Below, piece after piece: positions 35,401 to 45,690 of a stretch of DNA of 64,000 nucleotides (its first letter is position 1; the number at the start of each line of letters is the position of its first letter). The notes beneath the pieces are model-generated. The model ran no database searches and had not been told where the DNA came from. It was given only the letters and a program-made list of their open reading frames with translations. The position numbers were made by a program, and so were the translations under genes. The DNA comes from Holothuria scabra (Eukaryota; Echinodermata; Holothuroidea; Aspidochirotida; Holothuriidae), in contig CM074190.1 in the NCBI GenBank assembly GCA_037179385.1, positions 7,454,284-7,518,283 on the forward strand, written 5' to 3'.

Positions 35401-38117
35401 ACATGATTTGGTTTGTGAAACATTTCCTTTTCTTAAACTACAAATCTTTATTCCGCTAAGTTATGTATTAGTCTTTTCAGGTTATGTTACGGGGCCCGGG
35501 GAAACATACCAGTTCAGGGAGAGTTTAGAGCATAAAGCGCATGCGCACAAGTGTGAGACCGATTTCTCCAGTCTATCTGTCTTGAGATATCAACAACTGT
35601 GTTATTTGGTGATTGTGTTTTTCAGTGGTTAGGGGTCTGTTTCACCACATAATTTCTTAAAGCAATCTGATCTCCAACATTATATGGGTTTAGTTATAGT
35701 GTTAACTATATAGTACTAAATATACATACTCTAAATTCCCTGGTAAGTAGCCTATTAGTGTCCTGATCCCCTCCTCACCTGGCACATATGACAATAAATA
35801 TGATAAACACTTTACGCCCATAGTGAATGCATTTCTCAGTTGTAAGCCTTACTTTTATTAAATTTTTTCATTTCGCCCGCCATTTTGGTAACCACGTGAA
35901 TTCAACATCTGGCGTATTTGAGTGATTGCTAATACGTACCTATGTGATAATTGTAGTAAACCGGAAAGGTTAGTTGAAAACTACGTGCAGTTCACGTACC
36001 GTCAACTATCCCAATAGGATATTGAACTGTTGAACAATAATTAACAACCATTCATTTCCACCGGACTTTGCCATATGTAAATTTCTTTAAAAAAGAAAGG
36101 GTAGGAAGCTGTTCTCATCTTATAGACGAAAATGCTCACATAAAAGATGTGTACTTATTCTAAAATTTCCACTGAAATGTGATTCTCAAGATATCAGCAG
36201 TAGAGTTGTTTTTTAGCGACACAAAATGAAGTTGAAGAAAGCGAAAATGACGTAATTTTCTTAGATTAATGAGTAGTCCTGTTGTTTTCGTAATACTGCA
36301 AAAATTTTCAGCGATACTACTTGAAATATGTCAGCATTCAAGGTGTGGTAAATCTACCAAATTTATACACCTGGTGGGGAAATCCTATTTCTTTTAACTT
36401 CAATTTCAATGCAACCGACTGGAAAAATAAAAGGGAAAAACATTCCTTAAATGTGAGGAAGTGATATAATCTCTACAGATGCTTAAATTTTAGGGAATTC
36501 TTCTCTGATTTAATGAAGTTTTTACGAAATTGTGCAGATATAGTTTCTCTTAAACTAGAAAATTACATCTTTGTTCAAGCCCTCCCTTTCTTGATATATT
36601 TTGGGGATTGGAGGTATGAAGAAGTAATGCAACTGGGAAAGAGCCATCAATGTTGAGAATTTTACTCGAAGCCTATTTTTTAAGAAAAAAAAAACATAGT
36701 GTCCGTCAGTGAACTCGAGAATTTTTAAAATCAAGGCCTTGGGATTGTTAAGACCTTTAGAAGAGCTCTGAAATCACTGAGACGATTTCACATCGGTGAT
36801 TAAGGTCGTTTCACCAATACCAAAATCAGATTATAACCTGCTGCAAGGGCAGACTACTCCGTCAGACCATGGAATTATTACCTCCAAGATAGTATACTTC
36901 CATGGTCATACCCAGGTCCTTTCGGTTATTGACTTAGTTTCAAACCCTTTTAGGAGGCCAACGGTTTTGATGAGTTTAAACGGAAACCAGATCAGACTGT
37001 TCAAAATACAGACGAATTAGAAAGGTAAAAAGGTAATTGACCTCCTGTATAACCTTTTATTAGCTAGAATTACTTTAAAAATGACTCATTCAAAAAATCG
37101 AATTGGAATTATGTGGTAGGTCAACTGTTTAACAAATGGATGGATATAAGACCAACAAGAGTCAAAATTGAAGTCCTTATTTCAAGACCAATCCGCTATC
37201 CAAATACTGGCAAATATTTGCCAGTATTTTCTCTAATCTTTATATATCTCTTTATTTTAATTTGTCCTGTAAATTTACAGCCATTTTTAAAAGTGGTATA
37301 CGAAGTAATATTTTTCTATAAGGTAGAATCAATGAATCGGAATAGATTTTATACAACCGGTCTCTAGCCGAGTAGTATTTGTAAACCCTGAAAATAAGTC
37401 TAGTCGACATCCAGTTAAGTCATAAGATTGGATCTGAAGCTATTTTTGGAAAACACATTTCACAGTTAATGTTTTGAAATATTACCGAAAACAGTCATAG
37501 TTCAAAACCCCTCAATGTATTTAAAATATGCGAGGTAGATACTCTGACTGAAAAACGTTTTGTTATGAGTCGTCTCAAGTCAATACGGTACAAACAAATT
37601 TCAATAACACGACAGATAAAACCACTCGAACTTATTTGTTTAGCCTGTACTTTTGTTAAAACAATATCTAGACTTTGGGTTGTTCGCCAAATTGAACATT
37701 TTTAATTAGCCTACATTAGCGCAGTTAGGATTGTGTCATTAAAGGGGGGTGGGGTTGGAGCATGAAATGAGGAATAAGTCTAAGGGGGAGAGAAGAAACC
37801 GCTATTGTAGGCGTTTTTTGCATTTCAAGGTTGGGTTTTGGGTTTCAAGCACCAAAACCACCGCGTGGCTACACCACTCTTAGCCTATATAACCAGTATT
37901 AAACTATGAAAGACAGAGAGTGTTGCATTTAAAAAATGATGAATTTTGTACAACAGAAATTTTACCTCCCAGAACATTTTTAAATAGAAACAGTAATTAT
38001 TGTAATTTTTAGCATCACCTGTTTCGACCCAACATCCGGAAGTGGAAAATCAGAAGGCGCCAAAATCTCCTCCGAGCCAAATTCATGAATTACGGATGCC
38101 CTCGCCGTCCTGCTCAT
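23297..38117 (-). CDS. cryz: zeta-crystallin-like quinone oxidoreductase (MDR superfamily), 7 exons
   Basis: Cytosolic NADPH-dependent quinone reductase of the zeta-crystallin type, reducing quinones and related electrophiles. Coding exons, in order of transcription: 38117-38019, 34448-34293, 33438-33223, 32260-32108, 28075-27977, 26858-26763 and 23461-23297. Each junction has GT/AG ends and phase 0. Joined, they give 327 aa plus stop; human zeta-crystallin has 329. Residues 1 to about 125 form the GroES-like substrate domain, including VLGMDGAGIVEEVG (about 65-78). The Rossmann glycine motif QGASGAVG (152-159) spans the exon 3/4 junction. IIGTAGTKEG near 174-183 and the C-terminal GKVVVSVE are typical of the family. 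No zinc-binding Cys pattern is present, as expected for this subgroup. The ATG at 38117 fits homologues; a TATA-like box lies about 85 bp upstream. I see no disabling change. Symbol by family resemblance. Confidence 0.9.
23462..26762. other. intron 6 of the quinone oxidoreductase gene
   Basis: A 3.3-kb intron. A hairpin with a perfect 13-bp stem (25521-25533 with 25546-25558) lies in it. A 116-codon plus-strand open frame at 26028-26378 has no recognisable motif and is treated as chance. Otherwise AT-rich. Confidence 0.7.
25521..25558. repeat. hairpin, 13-bp perfect stem
   Basis: ATCAGGGAGGTGT and its exact complement flank a 12-nt AT-rich loop. It lies in intron 6. Function unknown; it could be a remnant of an inverted-repeat element. 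Confidence 0.7.
26763..26858 (-). CDS. cryz: quinone oxidoreductase exon 6
   Basis: Encodes residues 242-273 (IVGKRGICQCDPAKVLAKES and on to ALLWSTA). The acceptor is CTGTATTTTAG and the donor GTAAGTAT. It matches the zeta-crystallin stretch with VVGSRG and MAKESSIIG. Confidence 0.9.
26859..27976. other. intron 5 of the quinone oxidoreductase gene
   Basis: A 1.1-kb intron. Near 27364-27541 a stretch is bounded by TTAAAGGG and CCCTTTAA and may be a small TTAA-flanked element of a different family. Nothing else recognised. Confidence 0.6.
27977..28075 (-). CDS. cryz: quinone oxidoreductase exon 5
   Basis: Encodes residues 209-241 (KEVGRGPSIILETNADVN and on to AARGHIV). The acceptor is TATTTTGCAG and the donor GTAAGAAA. 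In zeta-crystallin the matching part reads like DIIIEMLANVNL. Confidence 0.9.
28141..28453. mobile_element. TTAA-flanked ~300-bp miniature element, copy 2
   Basis: It starts TTAAAGAGCTTATCCTCTCA and ends near TTTAA at 28450-28453. The interior landmarks TTTGATTGAC, CTCACCCTGA, GGATGAGGATGAG and GAGAATTGG are shared with the copies at 5569 and 56187. It lies in intron 4 of the quinone oxidoreductase gene, 65 bp beyond the exon 5 acceptor. Confidence 0.75.
28454..29488. other. intron 4, between two miniature elements
   Basis: Nothing recognised; the open frames are short and unlike known proteins. Confidence 0.5.
29489..29796. mobile_element. TTAA-flanked ~300-bp miniature element, copy 3 (diverged)
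   Basis: TTAA lies at 29489-29492 and 29793-29796. This is the most diverged of four copies, but it keeps AATTCTCAATTGG, TTTGATTGAC, TGTCTGGAT.AGGATGAG and GGGAGAATTG in order. It lies in intron 4. Confidence 0.65.
29797..32107. other. intron 4, proximal part
   Basis: No exon or clear repeat recognised. Confidence 0.5.
32108..32260 (-). CDS. cryz: quinone oxidoreductase exon 4
   Basis: Encodes residues 158-208. It completes the glycine-rich loop (VGIAAVQVARGLG) and contains LIIGTAGTKEG, which contacts the NADPH phosphate region in the family. The acceptor is TTTATTAAG and the donor GTTAGAAA. Confidence 0.9.
32741..33030 (+). repeat. dispersed ~300-bp repeat, copy B
   Basis: Second copy of the repeat at 11686-11996, same orientation. 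It lies in intron 3 and ends about 50 bp from the truncated tail of the U2-headed SINE. No coding capacity. Confidence 0.75.
33075..33208 (-). repeat. U2 snRNA-headed SINE, copy 1
   Basis: On the minus strand 33207-33165 reads CTTCTCGGCCTTTTGGCTAA and on through GATCATGTGTAGTATCTGTT to CTT. That matches nucleotides 5-47 of metazoan U2 snRNA with one difference. After that it departs from U2 into a tail (CATCCAGGTCTGTC, then GGTCCGAGGGCC, then GACCAA or its relatives) shared with the copies at 33808-34006 and 1333-1465. It is not a working U2 gene: the Sm site and the 3' half are missing. The element starts about 15 nt past the exon 3 donor. Confidence 0.8.
33223..33438 (-). CDS. cryz: quinone oxidoreductase exon 3
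   Basis: Encodes residues 86-157 (KGDRVWFFEPVTGAYADLCL and on to ALIQHGGFKKGDSVLIQGASGA). The acceptor is TTTTTCACAG and the donor GTAAGTAT. KGDRV and the stretch KKGDSVLIQGASG are hallmarks of MDR reductases. Confidence 0.92.
33808..34006 (-). repeat. U2 snRNA-headed SINE, copy 2 (fullest tail)
   Basis: The minus-strand head reads GCTTGGCCTTTTAGCTAAGA then TCTAATGTCTGTTCTTTTC, a diverged U2 5' end. The tail continues through GATGTAAAAGGTCCGAGGGC and ends with GCCATTTGCCAGAG or a variant (plus strand TCTGGCAAATAGCC). It lies in intron 2. Confidence 0.75.
34293..34448 (-). CDS. cryz: quinone oxidoreductase exon 2
   Basis: Encodes residues 34-85 (VLIRLKAFGINELELKIRAG and on to VLGMDGAGIVEEVGPEVTKF then K). 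The acceptor is TATTTGAACAG and the donor GTTTGAAA. This is the core of the GroES-like domain. Confidence 0.92.
34449..38018. other. intron 1 of the quinone oxidoreductase gene
   Basis: A 3.6-kb intron. It holds a GGGGGA-rich patch (34693-34712), a repeat-like patch near 35228-35350 (GGGGGACATGTCCCCC) and a 28-bp perfect palindrome at 37202-37229. No exon recognised. Confidence 0.6.
37202..37229. repeat. 28-bp perfect palindrome
   Basis: AAATACTGGCAAAT is followed immediately by its exact reverse complement, with no loop. It lies in intron 1. Confidence 0.85.
38019..38117 (-). CDS. cryz: quinone oxidoreductase exon 1 (start)
   Basis: Encodes residues 1-33 (MSRTARASVIHEFGSEEIL, then PSDFPLPDVGSKQ). 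The donor is CAG followed by GTGATGCT, a weak but usable site. The ATG at 38117-38115 gives the N-terminal length usual in zeta-crystallins. An in-frame open stretch runs further upstream but has no ATG closer to homologues. Confidence 0.88.
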
Positions 38118-38200
38118 TTTGATATTTCTGCTATTGCTACCAACGTGTTTAACGATAGTAATGTATGGAGTTGAGTGAGGGGAAAACACAACATCTGCCT

Positions 38201-38208
38201 TTTTTATA
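38201..38208 (-). promoter_or_regulatory. TATA-like box of the quinone oxidoreductase gene
   Basis: TATAAAAA on the minus strand, about 85 bp upstream of the start codon. A start of transcription about 30 bp on would leave a 5' UTR of 50-60 nt. Inferred from position and sequence only. Confidence 0.45.
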
Positions 38209-38209
38209 C

Positions 38210-39948
38210 ATCTGCATAGTGCATTAGCAAATGTTTAAGGGTTTACCACTGCAAACTGGTGTACTTAATACTATCTAAATGGTGCACCGTGTGGTTACTT
38301 GCCCTCATATTTTCATCACTATTTCATCACTATTTAAGGCATGTACTGACACCATACGGCTACGGAAACATGCCCGTTTTATGCTCTGGTATTTAATTCT
38401 CTTTCTTTGTTGCATTTCTATTAAGCTAATAAAATACTCGGTAAATATCACAGACTGTATTTTATAAAGCGCGACGCAGAAACAATGATACTAGACGGTA
38501 TTTAACTCTCTGCAAGAGGCAATATAAATTGCAAACCACAACCGTGACCAAAGTAAAAACTGATGGCAAATTAACCAGTTGGACTGATACTTATTTTAAT
38601 CGTTTAAAGGTGTCATACGTGTTTGAATCCGAGAACATAACCAAAGTTTAGGTTGTAAGCAATAGCCTCAAACCTATTTCAAAACATCAATCAAATCTCC
38701 CAATGATCGACTTGCTTCCCGGCCGGTTTTCTTTTCATTGTAAACACTGCAGTGCATTCTGCATATTGGGGGTTAACCGTGGAGTTGGTCCTTTGCGCAT
38801 GCGCAATTTTCTCAATTCAGTGACATAAATATTGTCACATGACTCTCAAGCTTAGAGCAAATCACAAAACAGGATAACCAGCAACAGTAATCCAATTGTC
38901 ATCATTGCTTTCTTTTGAATTACGTAGCTGCCCGATAGTAGTCCTCAGTTTTAAGTGAAAATCAAGCTAAAGGTTTGTAACTGTTATACTATCTGATATA
39001 GGCGCAAGGCACTGAGTTAAATGTTCACAATGAACAACTTTAGGTGACAAATTTTTACTAGGGGTGATTTTCTTTTATGCAAAACAGTTGACATGGACAG
39101 AATTACCTCGAACTAGGTTGCTCCGCACCTGTTCTCAGTCGAGAAGTTCGTTATTTTAACTTCTCACACCTCTGATGAGGGCAAATCAAATGAGTTCGCC
39201 GAAGCTCTACTTTTTTAGTCCAGACTGAACTCTGAAGAAATACAAAGTGCGTTGTCATAAAATTTTCTAACAAAAAGTCGTTTTAGCAAACTTGTATTTA
39301 AAAATGGGAAAAGGCAAATTAAACTGAAAAAAAAAGACTCTCACTCGCAAACCTTACTACCTTAAGTTATATTGTCACTCACCACTCACTCGCGGAGCTG
39401 CCATATGGTCAGGGGGCGGTCGTCCCCCCCCCCCCTTCGACGGAACAAAATCGTCTTTCGGTGGGCTTTTTCGGTTTTAACATACTTTACTCTTGCGTAT
39501 TATTGACAAAAGACATAATTTCATTGTGTTAAGACCCAGATAACAAAATGCTCAAACAGCCACCAGTAACTGAAATATCTGCACTTTATTCTGATGAAGA
39601 GGGTCATCTTCTGTAATATAGGGACAGGTTTGCCGAAACGTATCTTCACGTTTTACACGTACTTATGACTGTTGTTGATGTGCTAAGTTAATTGCTTCCA
39701 CACCAAGTGTGATTATAAGCTTACAAAAACACAGACTGACATTAAATTCACCCTCCCGGCGCAACAATAATCGTAGCGCTATTTCCTGCAATGTACTGAA
39801 TTAATGACTTTTTCAGAGTGGTCACATGATGTAAATTACCTCAATTAATGTTTCTTCGTGTACTTATCTTGATTTTCAGATACCAAAAGTGTACACCTAA
39901 CGTTGATTAATTTCCATAACTTTTCCCCCTACATGTAAGTTAGTTTGT
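38210..39948. other. intergenic upstream of the quinone oxidoreductase gene
   Basis: No gene recognised. Near 39400-39480 a repeat fragment (GGTCAGGGGGCGGTCGTCCC) resembles 7845-8000. Confidence 0.45.
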
Positions 39949-40255
39949 TAGTCAGTCAGTCAGTCAGTCAGTCAGTCAGTCAGTCAGTCAGTCAGTCAGT
40001 CAGTCAGTCAGTCAGTCAGTCAGTCAGTCAGTCAGTCAGTCAGTCAGTCAGTCAGTCAGTCAGTCAGTCAGTCAGTCAGTCAGTCAGTCAGTCAGTCAGT
40101 CAGTCAGTCAGTCAGTCAGTCAGTCAGTGAGTCAGTCAGTCAGTCAGTCAGTCAGTCAGTCAGTCAGTCAGTCAGTGAGTCAGTGAGTCAGTCAGTCAGT
40201 CAGTCAGTCAGTCAGTCAGTCAGTCAGTCAGTCAGTCAGTCAGTCAGTTAGTTAG
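39949..40255. repeat. (CAGT)n microsatellite, ~305 bp
   Basis: Nearly perfect tetranucleotide repeats of about 75 units. A few CAGTGAGT interruptions occur near 40127, 40175 and 40183, and TTAG variants at both edges. The long Ser-Val-Ser-Gln frame through it is an artefact of the repeat. Confidence 0.98.
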
Positions 40256-41185
40256 ATGGAGTTTTACGACACACCAACATGAATGTGTTATACAGTGTCA
40301 CCAAGTTGGAAAGTTACATTGTTGGGGTAAACCTACCTAAAAAAGGGAAAAGTTAAAGTAAAAGTAAAAATGTAAAAACGGGGGGCTCAAATTCTACTAA
40401 AAAAGAAACCAACGAGACGGGATTCATGTCAGAAATTTCTATAAGATTGCTTGCTATTTGGCTCTAGCAGGTTTAATCTTTACCTTCACAAAGTAGCCCA
40501 TTGAAACATTAAAATCTTACATCGAGACCTGACATTACACAAGAATAATGACCACCGTCATACTAAAACGTGAAAGAGAGGGATAGAAACATGGGCAAGG
40601 GATGAACTTGCCCTCCCCTGGAAAATAAAAAACCTGAAAAAACGAAGAACACATAAAGAAAAAGACGAAGAAAAATTAACAGTCAACATTTCTTAACAGT
40701 TCACTCAGTGTTTTCCCTATTAAAATGCGGTCAATAGGCTTTAGAAATGACAAGACAAATCCAGCGATCTGAGAGGTATTTTGGGCCAAAATTTTCTGAC
40801 ATTAGCTTTCCCCTAAAGGAGTTTTGTCCCCCAAATTTTCTTCTGCGGAGGCCCATGGATCAAAACTTTAAACATGTTTTAATAGGAAAACTTGCTGAAG
40901 AGAAATGGTAAAGTAGTCTTCTACCAGGTGGCGGATAATCAAACTGAAAATGGTAAGTCTGAAAAGCCGTGGCTCAGGGTATTTACTCCTTCGAAGCGCC
41001 ATTGAAGATCATTTTCGCCTCCTCTGACCGAAATCCCTAGCTCCACCACTGCCACTTAGCTTGTGTTAATGTTGTTTACATTGTGTATTTCTTCATAGAA
41101 ACTGAGACTCGACGCAATTAATCTGGAAAGTTTTATTTATTCTGTTTAGAATTAACTTGGAATATCAGTTAAAGAAATTACTATT
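40256..41185. other. intergenic, nothing recognised
   Basis: AT-rich. A patch at 40590-40640 (GGGCAAGGGATGAACTTGCC) looks like a worn end of a repeat seen elsewhere in the window. Confidence 0.4.
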
Positions 41186-41445
41186 TACACTCTAATACAT
41201 CCTGGTTAAATCCTGGTTAATTTAGCCAGTACGGGGTCAATAATTAACCAAAAACTGGTTAAAAAGAAAAAAGAAATTTAACCAGGAAAATGTTAAATTC
41301 GTATCAGGATTTCTAACCAGTTGTTAATTTAAAAAGGAAAATGTCAATTTTGACCAGGATTGCCGCGTTATTTTAACCAGGAAATGTATGGAAAATTATT
41401 GCCCTCAATCCTGGTTAAATTTAACCAGGATGTTTTTAGAGTGTA
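41186..41445. mobile_element. inverted-repeat element with an internally multiplied CCTGGTTAA motif
   Basis: The left end reads TACACTCTAATACATCCTGG and the right end, reversed, reads TACACTCTAAAAACATCCTG, a terminal inverted repeat of about 27 bp. Inside the 260 bp, CCTGGTTAA, ACTGGTTA and their complements TTAACCAGG or AACCAG recur about ten times in both orientations. No coding capacity. The layout matches 9625-9901, though the internal motif differs. Confidence 0.75.
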
Positions 41446-43944
41446 CCTTATGTAATTCACCTCTCAGTCACGTCTCCAGCGTTCCACTTTTTTTTTTTCT
41501 TTTTACAAATGTAACATCTAAAGTGTTGTAGACCTCTAGAAGTTTATATGCACTGAACATTTGCTACCATTGAGACGATTGTTAGTTTTGTTTCTCTATT
41601 TTGTATTGCGCACTATATATGTATTTATATATCTATGTATTGTACACTAACTCATGGAATACAAAAGTGGAGTGTGGAGGGGAGGTAGAATATTCGTGCA
41701 TACAGCACGCCCTCATTATGAATAGAATAGAATATCACTTTATTAATCCGTCAACTGGATATTGCCAAGCCCCCTACATATAAAAACAATTAACACGAAT
41801 AAAATGAAAGAAAGACAAACACTGAAACATTGACTTAAAACACTGAAACACTTAAAACATTGAATCTGTATCACTTAAGAAGTAAACTGCACAAAGATAT
41901 CCTTTTTTCTAGTTGGCAAGCACCCTCATATAAAATAAAATATTGCTTGACGTCTTGACCAAGCCTACATTTTACTGGAAACAATTTTCAAACAAAACAC
42001 CTGCAGCCAATTTGATGTTATTTTTCCTGTACAACTCCAGCCTGAATTTTTTAATATGTACTTATAATTTACCCATACTTGACTTCGCATCTGTTGTCGT
42101 AGGCTATTCTTACTTCTTTGTAGACAAAGCCGAGGCCTTGTTCTCGTAGCGTGTGTGTAGTATGTCTGAAGTGGGTTAAATATTGCAACATTCATCTTTT
42201 AAACACACAGCGAAGTTTGGAGTCATGAGGCTAGAACCTATGGTTTGGCATTTGATTCTACCTGATAATAAGACCACAAGCACTTACCCATAAGGTTTTT
42301 TTTTTGTTTTCTGTTGAAAATGAACGTCAAGTACCCCATTATGAGACGAAACCGATTCTATATTTCACATAATTAGTACTTGATTTAACTTGGCTTCTAT
42401 TTTCTTTCATTGCGACCGGGTTAAGCAACCCTTTGTTTCAATTGAAAAGAAGCCAGTTTTAATTTGACGTCGTTGCTACTAAGAGAAATCATTCCAACAA
42501 CAGGTTACTGTTGTCCTTGATTCATTGTATCCTACTTTACAGAGAGAATACATTGGTTGCCTCCAACCTGACCAAGCCTTACATCAGAATTTTCCTGCAG
42601 GGAAATTCTGATGTAGGGTATTATATATAAATTGTTGCTAAGGTCATAATGTGGATAATTCGTAACATGTTGTAGTCAAGGAAAAGCTTTCACAACAGCC
42701 AAGTCAGCCGTCTTTTCGGGATCTTATTTGGCTGTTTGGGTGTGTTGAAGACAATATATACAAAATATGTCCCAATAATCTGATAATCAAAGATTTAGAC
42801 AAAACGAAGTGTTCACACCAGATTCCCCCTCCCCACACACAGCACTACATAAGTATGACTAGAATAAATAAATTCCAACTTGGAAACCTGCCATACGGTC
42901 AGTTGGTTTGACGTTCGACATCCCAAAGGGCGGCGCTCGAACTGAAGTTAGACTACGTTGAAAACCTACCGAAAAGTAATTACTTGTACCAGGTAGCTTC
43001 CGTAACAGCTTCCTGCTTGTACTTGACAGTGCTTTTTCCCCGTTCGAACTTTTAAAGATAATGCTTTTCCTATTCGAGTTCCCCCTTCTTACTTTTTTAT
43101 TTCGTTTTGCTATTTCTAGTTTTATTGACGTTTATACCTTCCCTCTTTTCCTTCACTAACTTAAAGGGTAAGAGCAGTCCATCATTTTTTTTAAGCAACA
43201 GTTAGATATTAAGATTTTCATTTTATTTCTTTGTACAGTATGTTTCATAATACTTCAAGACTTCTTTATTACACATCCAATATAAAACAAGCAGTTACAG
43301 TCCTTGTGAATTTCACATTTGAGGAGAAGAAATATTGTCACATGAATCTTGGAAGAAAGTGTTTTGGTATGGCTCATCTTCTCAGGGACCCCGGCTAGTT
43401 AAGCTGCTTCCCGGTAACAGTAAGTGATCATTGGCCTTGGCTGATGGTTCCATGTTTCGTAAAAGAAATACATGACTTCGTTTTAACTTGACGCCGCGTT
43501 CAAGTTACCTTCCGTCCTTAATTCAAGGGAAACCCTATGAAACCACCATGTAGAAAAAATTTTGGGGCCACACTATCATGTTGGTGACATGAGAATGTAT
43601 TTTAATTGTAGAGTTGTTATGTGGTGGCCTAATGAAGGACTTGTAAACCAAAACGGCAATTAACAAACCAAATAAATTGAAGGGTTTGTAAAGCTGTTTT
43701 TGCATGCCATCCTTATGTCATGCAAAGCTGCACTTAATTGCATTATGAACTTCAGTAAAAAGCGGGAACCAACACCTTTTCATACAGGCCCTCCCAGTTA
43801 AAATGTCAAGGCTTACAAAAATCGAGAAAAACTATTAGAAAATCTACTTCGATCTTCAGTTACAACTCCAAAGGGCCAAAAAAGCAATTCCTAAGTGATC
43901 AGCAATTAAGAAGCCAACAAAAAAGACAGAACAATAACAAAAAG
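41446..43944. other. intergenic with a possible LINE tail and a 36-bp palindrome
   Basis: On the minus strand, 41765-41715 reads GGATTAATAAAGTGATATTC followed by TATTCTATTC. This resembles the AT-rich, ATTCT-repeat 3' end of some non-LTR retrotransposons; it is a weak call. The rest shows no gene. Confidence 0.35.
42580..42615. repeat. 36-bp near-perfect palindrome
   Basis: TACATCAGAATTTT, the self-complementary centre CCTGCAGG, then GAAATTCTGATGTA. There is one mismatched pair. Could be a tiny remnant of an inverted-repeat element. Confidence 0.8.
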
Positions 43945-44164
43945 ATAGGCGGCGGAAGATGTTTTTTACTGGGGGACACAAGTTTTCGGCAGCCGGCATA
44001 ATGGTGACGCCATAAGGAGTCCGGTTTTGCGCGAAGAACAAAATCCCATCGACGTGGGGTCCAGGGGGTCGCTTAAGGGTCCCGGGTGGGGTTCGGGGAA
44101 AGCCCTGGGGGTCTATGGGGGGCTGGATACTTTTGTAGAGGGTGGTTGGAGTTAACTATCTAAG

Positions 44165-44770
44165 CGTAGCGCCTCCATCAGTTGGGGCGCAGCGTACAAA
44201 GAAATTTTTGGATTTTAAAACCTCCCAGATGGCTGGAAATGGCATTTGTCAGGTTTATTTGTCTCTCATTCTGGTGAGAAAAATTTGTGATTTTTTTAAG
44301 ATTAAAACACACTTTTGGGATACTGATTAGCTCAGTTCATTTTTAAATATCCAACCCCTCAGACAGTTGAAAATGGTATTTCCCGGGCTTATATGGGGAT
44401 CTAAGCAGTCGCTATTTCGAGTTTCCTTTTGTAAAAAATGATTACTTGAATCTTTAAATTCTGCTATGAAGCGGTCTATAAGTGGAGCACCACCATAAGT
44501 TGGGGCGAAACGTACATGAAATTTTGAAAAATCTGACCACTTCAGATAGTCAAAAATGTTATTTCCTATGCTTATAGGGGGTCTTAGAAGTCGCTGATTC
44601 GAGGTTCTGTTTGCACAAAAAATGTTCACTTGAAACTAAAATGCTGCTAGGACAGTAGGAAGACTATCTGCGCGAAGCTCCACCACTGCTCGGTGCGAAG
44701 CGAACAGAATATTTTGAAAAATCGGACCCCTGAGACAGTCGAAAATTACATTTCCCAGACTTGTAGGGGA
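44165..44770 (+). repeat. ~180-bp subrepeats, left arm of the palindrome
   Basis: At least three units begin at about 44169, 44486 and 44679. Each has a block like CCACCATCAGTTGGGGCG with a following GTACA, then AAAATTTTGAAAAATC, then CCTCAGACAGTCGAAAATG, then GGGGATCTAAGCAGTCGC. A partial fourth unit lies near 45380-45480 inside the extra segment. Confidence 0.8.
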
Positions 44771-45134
44771 ATCTAAGCAGTCGCCTTTTGATGAGAAAAT
44801 GACCAGATAAAATGTATCACTACCAATCGATGAAATGGTTCCGCATATTTTCGGGAGAAACTACAAACCGGAATTGAAAACATGCTAATGAATTTTACTC
44901 TATTGCGACTCTTGGCTAAATTCAATATATCGTGAAAAAAATGTGTGCCCGATTTTTCGACTATATATGATTTTACTTTTGAGAAAATTAGTTCTATGAT
45001 GGGGATCTTAGCAGTCGCTATTTTGATCAAGTGTCAGATATAAATAAACCACTACCATTGGATGAAATAAAGTAGACGATTTTTCTTCTATTGGTAACAC
45101 TTATTGAGGTGTGTTGAAATGAATTTTCAAGCAG

Positions 45135-45690
45135 ACTGACGGGAAAAGGGTTGTTTTACACTGGCCTAAAAAATTTCCTTACAGGGCAATTCCAAGTAAG
45201 ATTTTATTTTTGGTAACAACACAAACGGTAGTGAAACTACTATTAAGAGCGTATCAGGCTGAAAATTTGAGGAAGGTGAGCTGTACCATGGCTATAAAGA
45301 AAAAGAAGGGCAGTTGATGGGCAATTAGATGTGATCCTCTGAAGGAAATATGTCGGCTTAATCCTGCTTGAAGGGTTACCTGAGCTGTGCGCCACCTCCA
45401 ATTGACGTAGTCGGAAGTGTGAAGAAAATTTTAAAAAAACGTAACCCCTCAGACAGCGGGAAATGGCATTTCCAAGGTTTATTGCGATATTTACATTTGG
45501 GAAACATGAAAATTTACTGCCTTTTCTTTTCAACAGAGGAATCGGATCCTAAAAAAAATCGTAGTCTAACTCTGACTACAGAAGACATGTTTTTTGAAAA
45601 TCTCCAATCTCAGTTGGGGGGCACAAGGGGGTGGAGGCACACGATTTTTCAGGGGGGCACGTGCCCCTCCCCCTTGGTGACTCCCCTGTC
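45135..45690. repeat. ~550-bp segment present only in the left arm
   Basis: Aligning the arms leaves this stretch without a partner: sequence before it pairs with 46680-46700 and sequence after it pairs with 46590-46610. It includes one degenerate subrepeat and ends in GGGGGGCACGTGCCCCTCCC, an end-like motif seen in other repeats here. It is either an insertion in this arm or a deletion from the other. Confidence 0.6.

Noticed and set aside
39945..40130. A 61-codon Ser-Val-Ser-Gln protein
   Set aside because: It is simply one reading frame of the (CAGT)n array.
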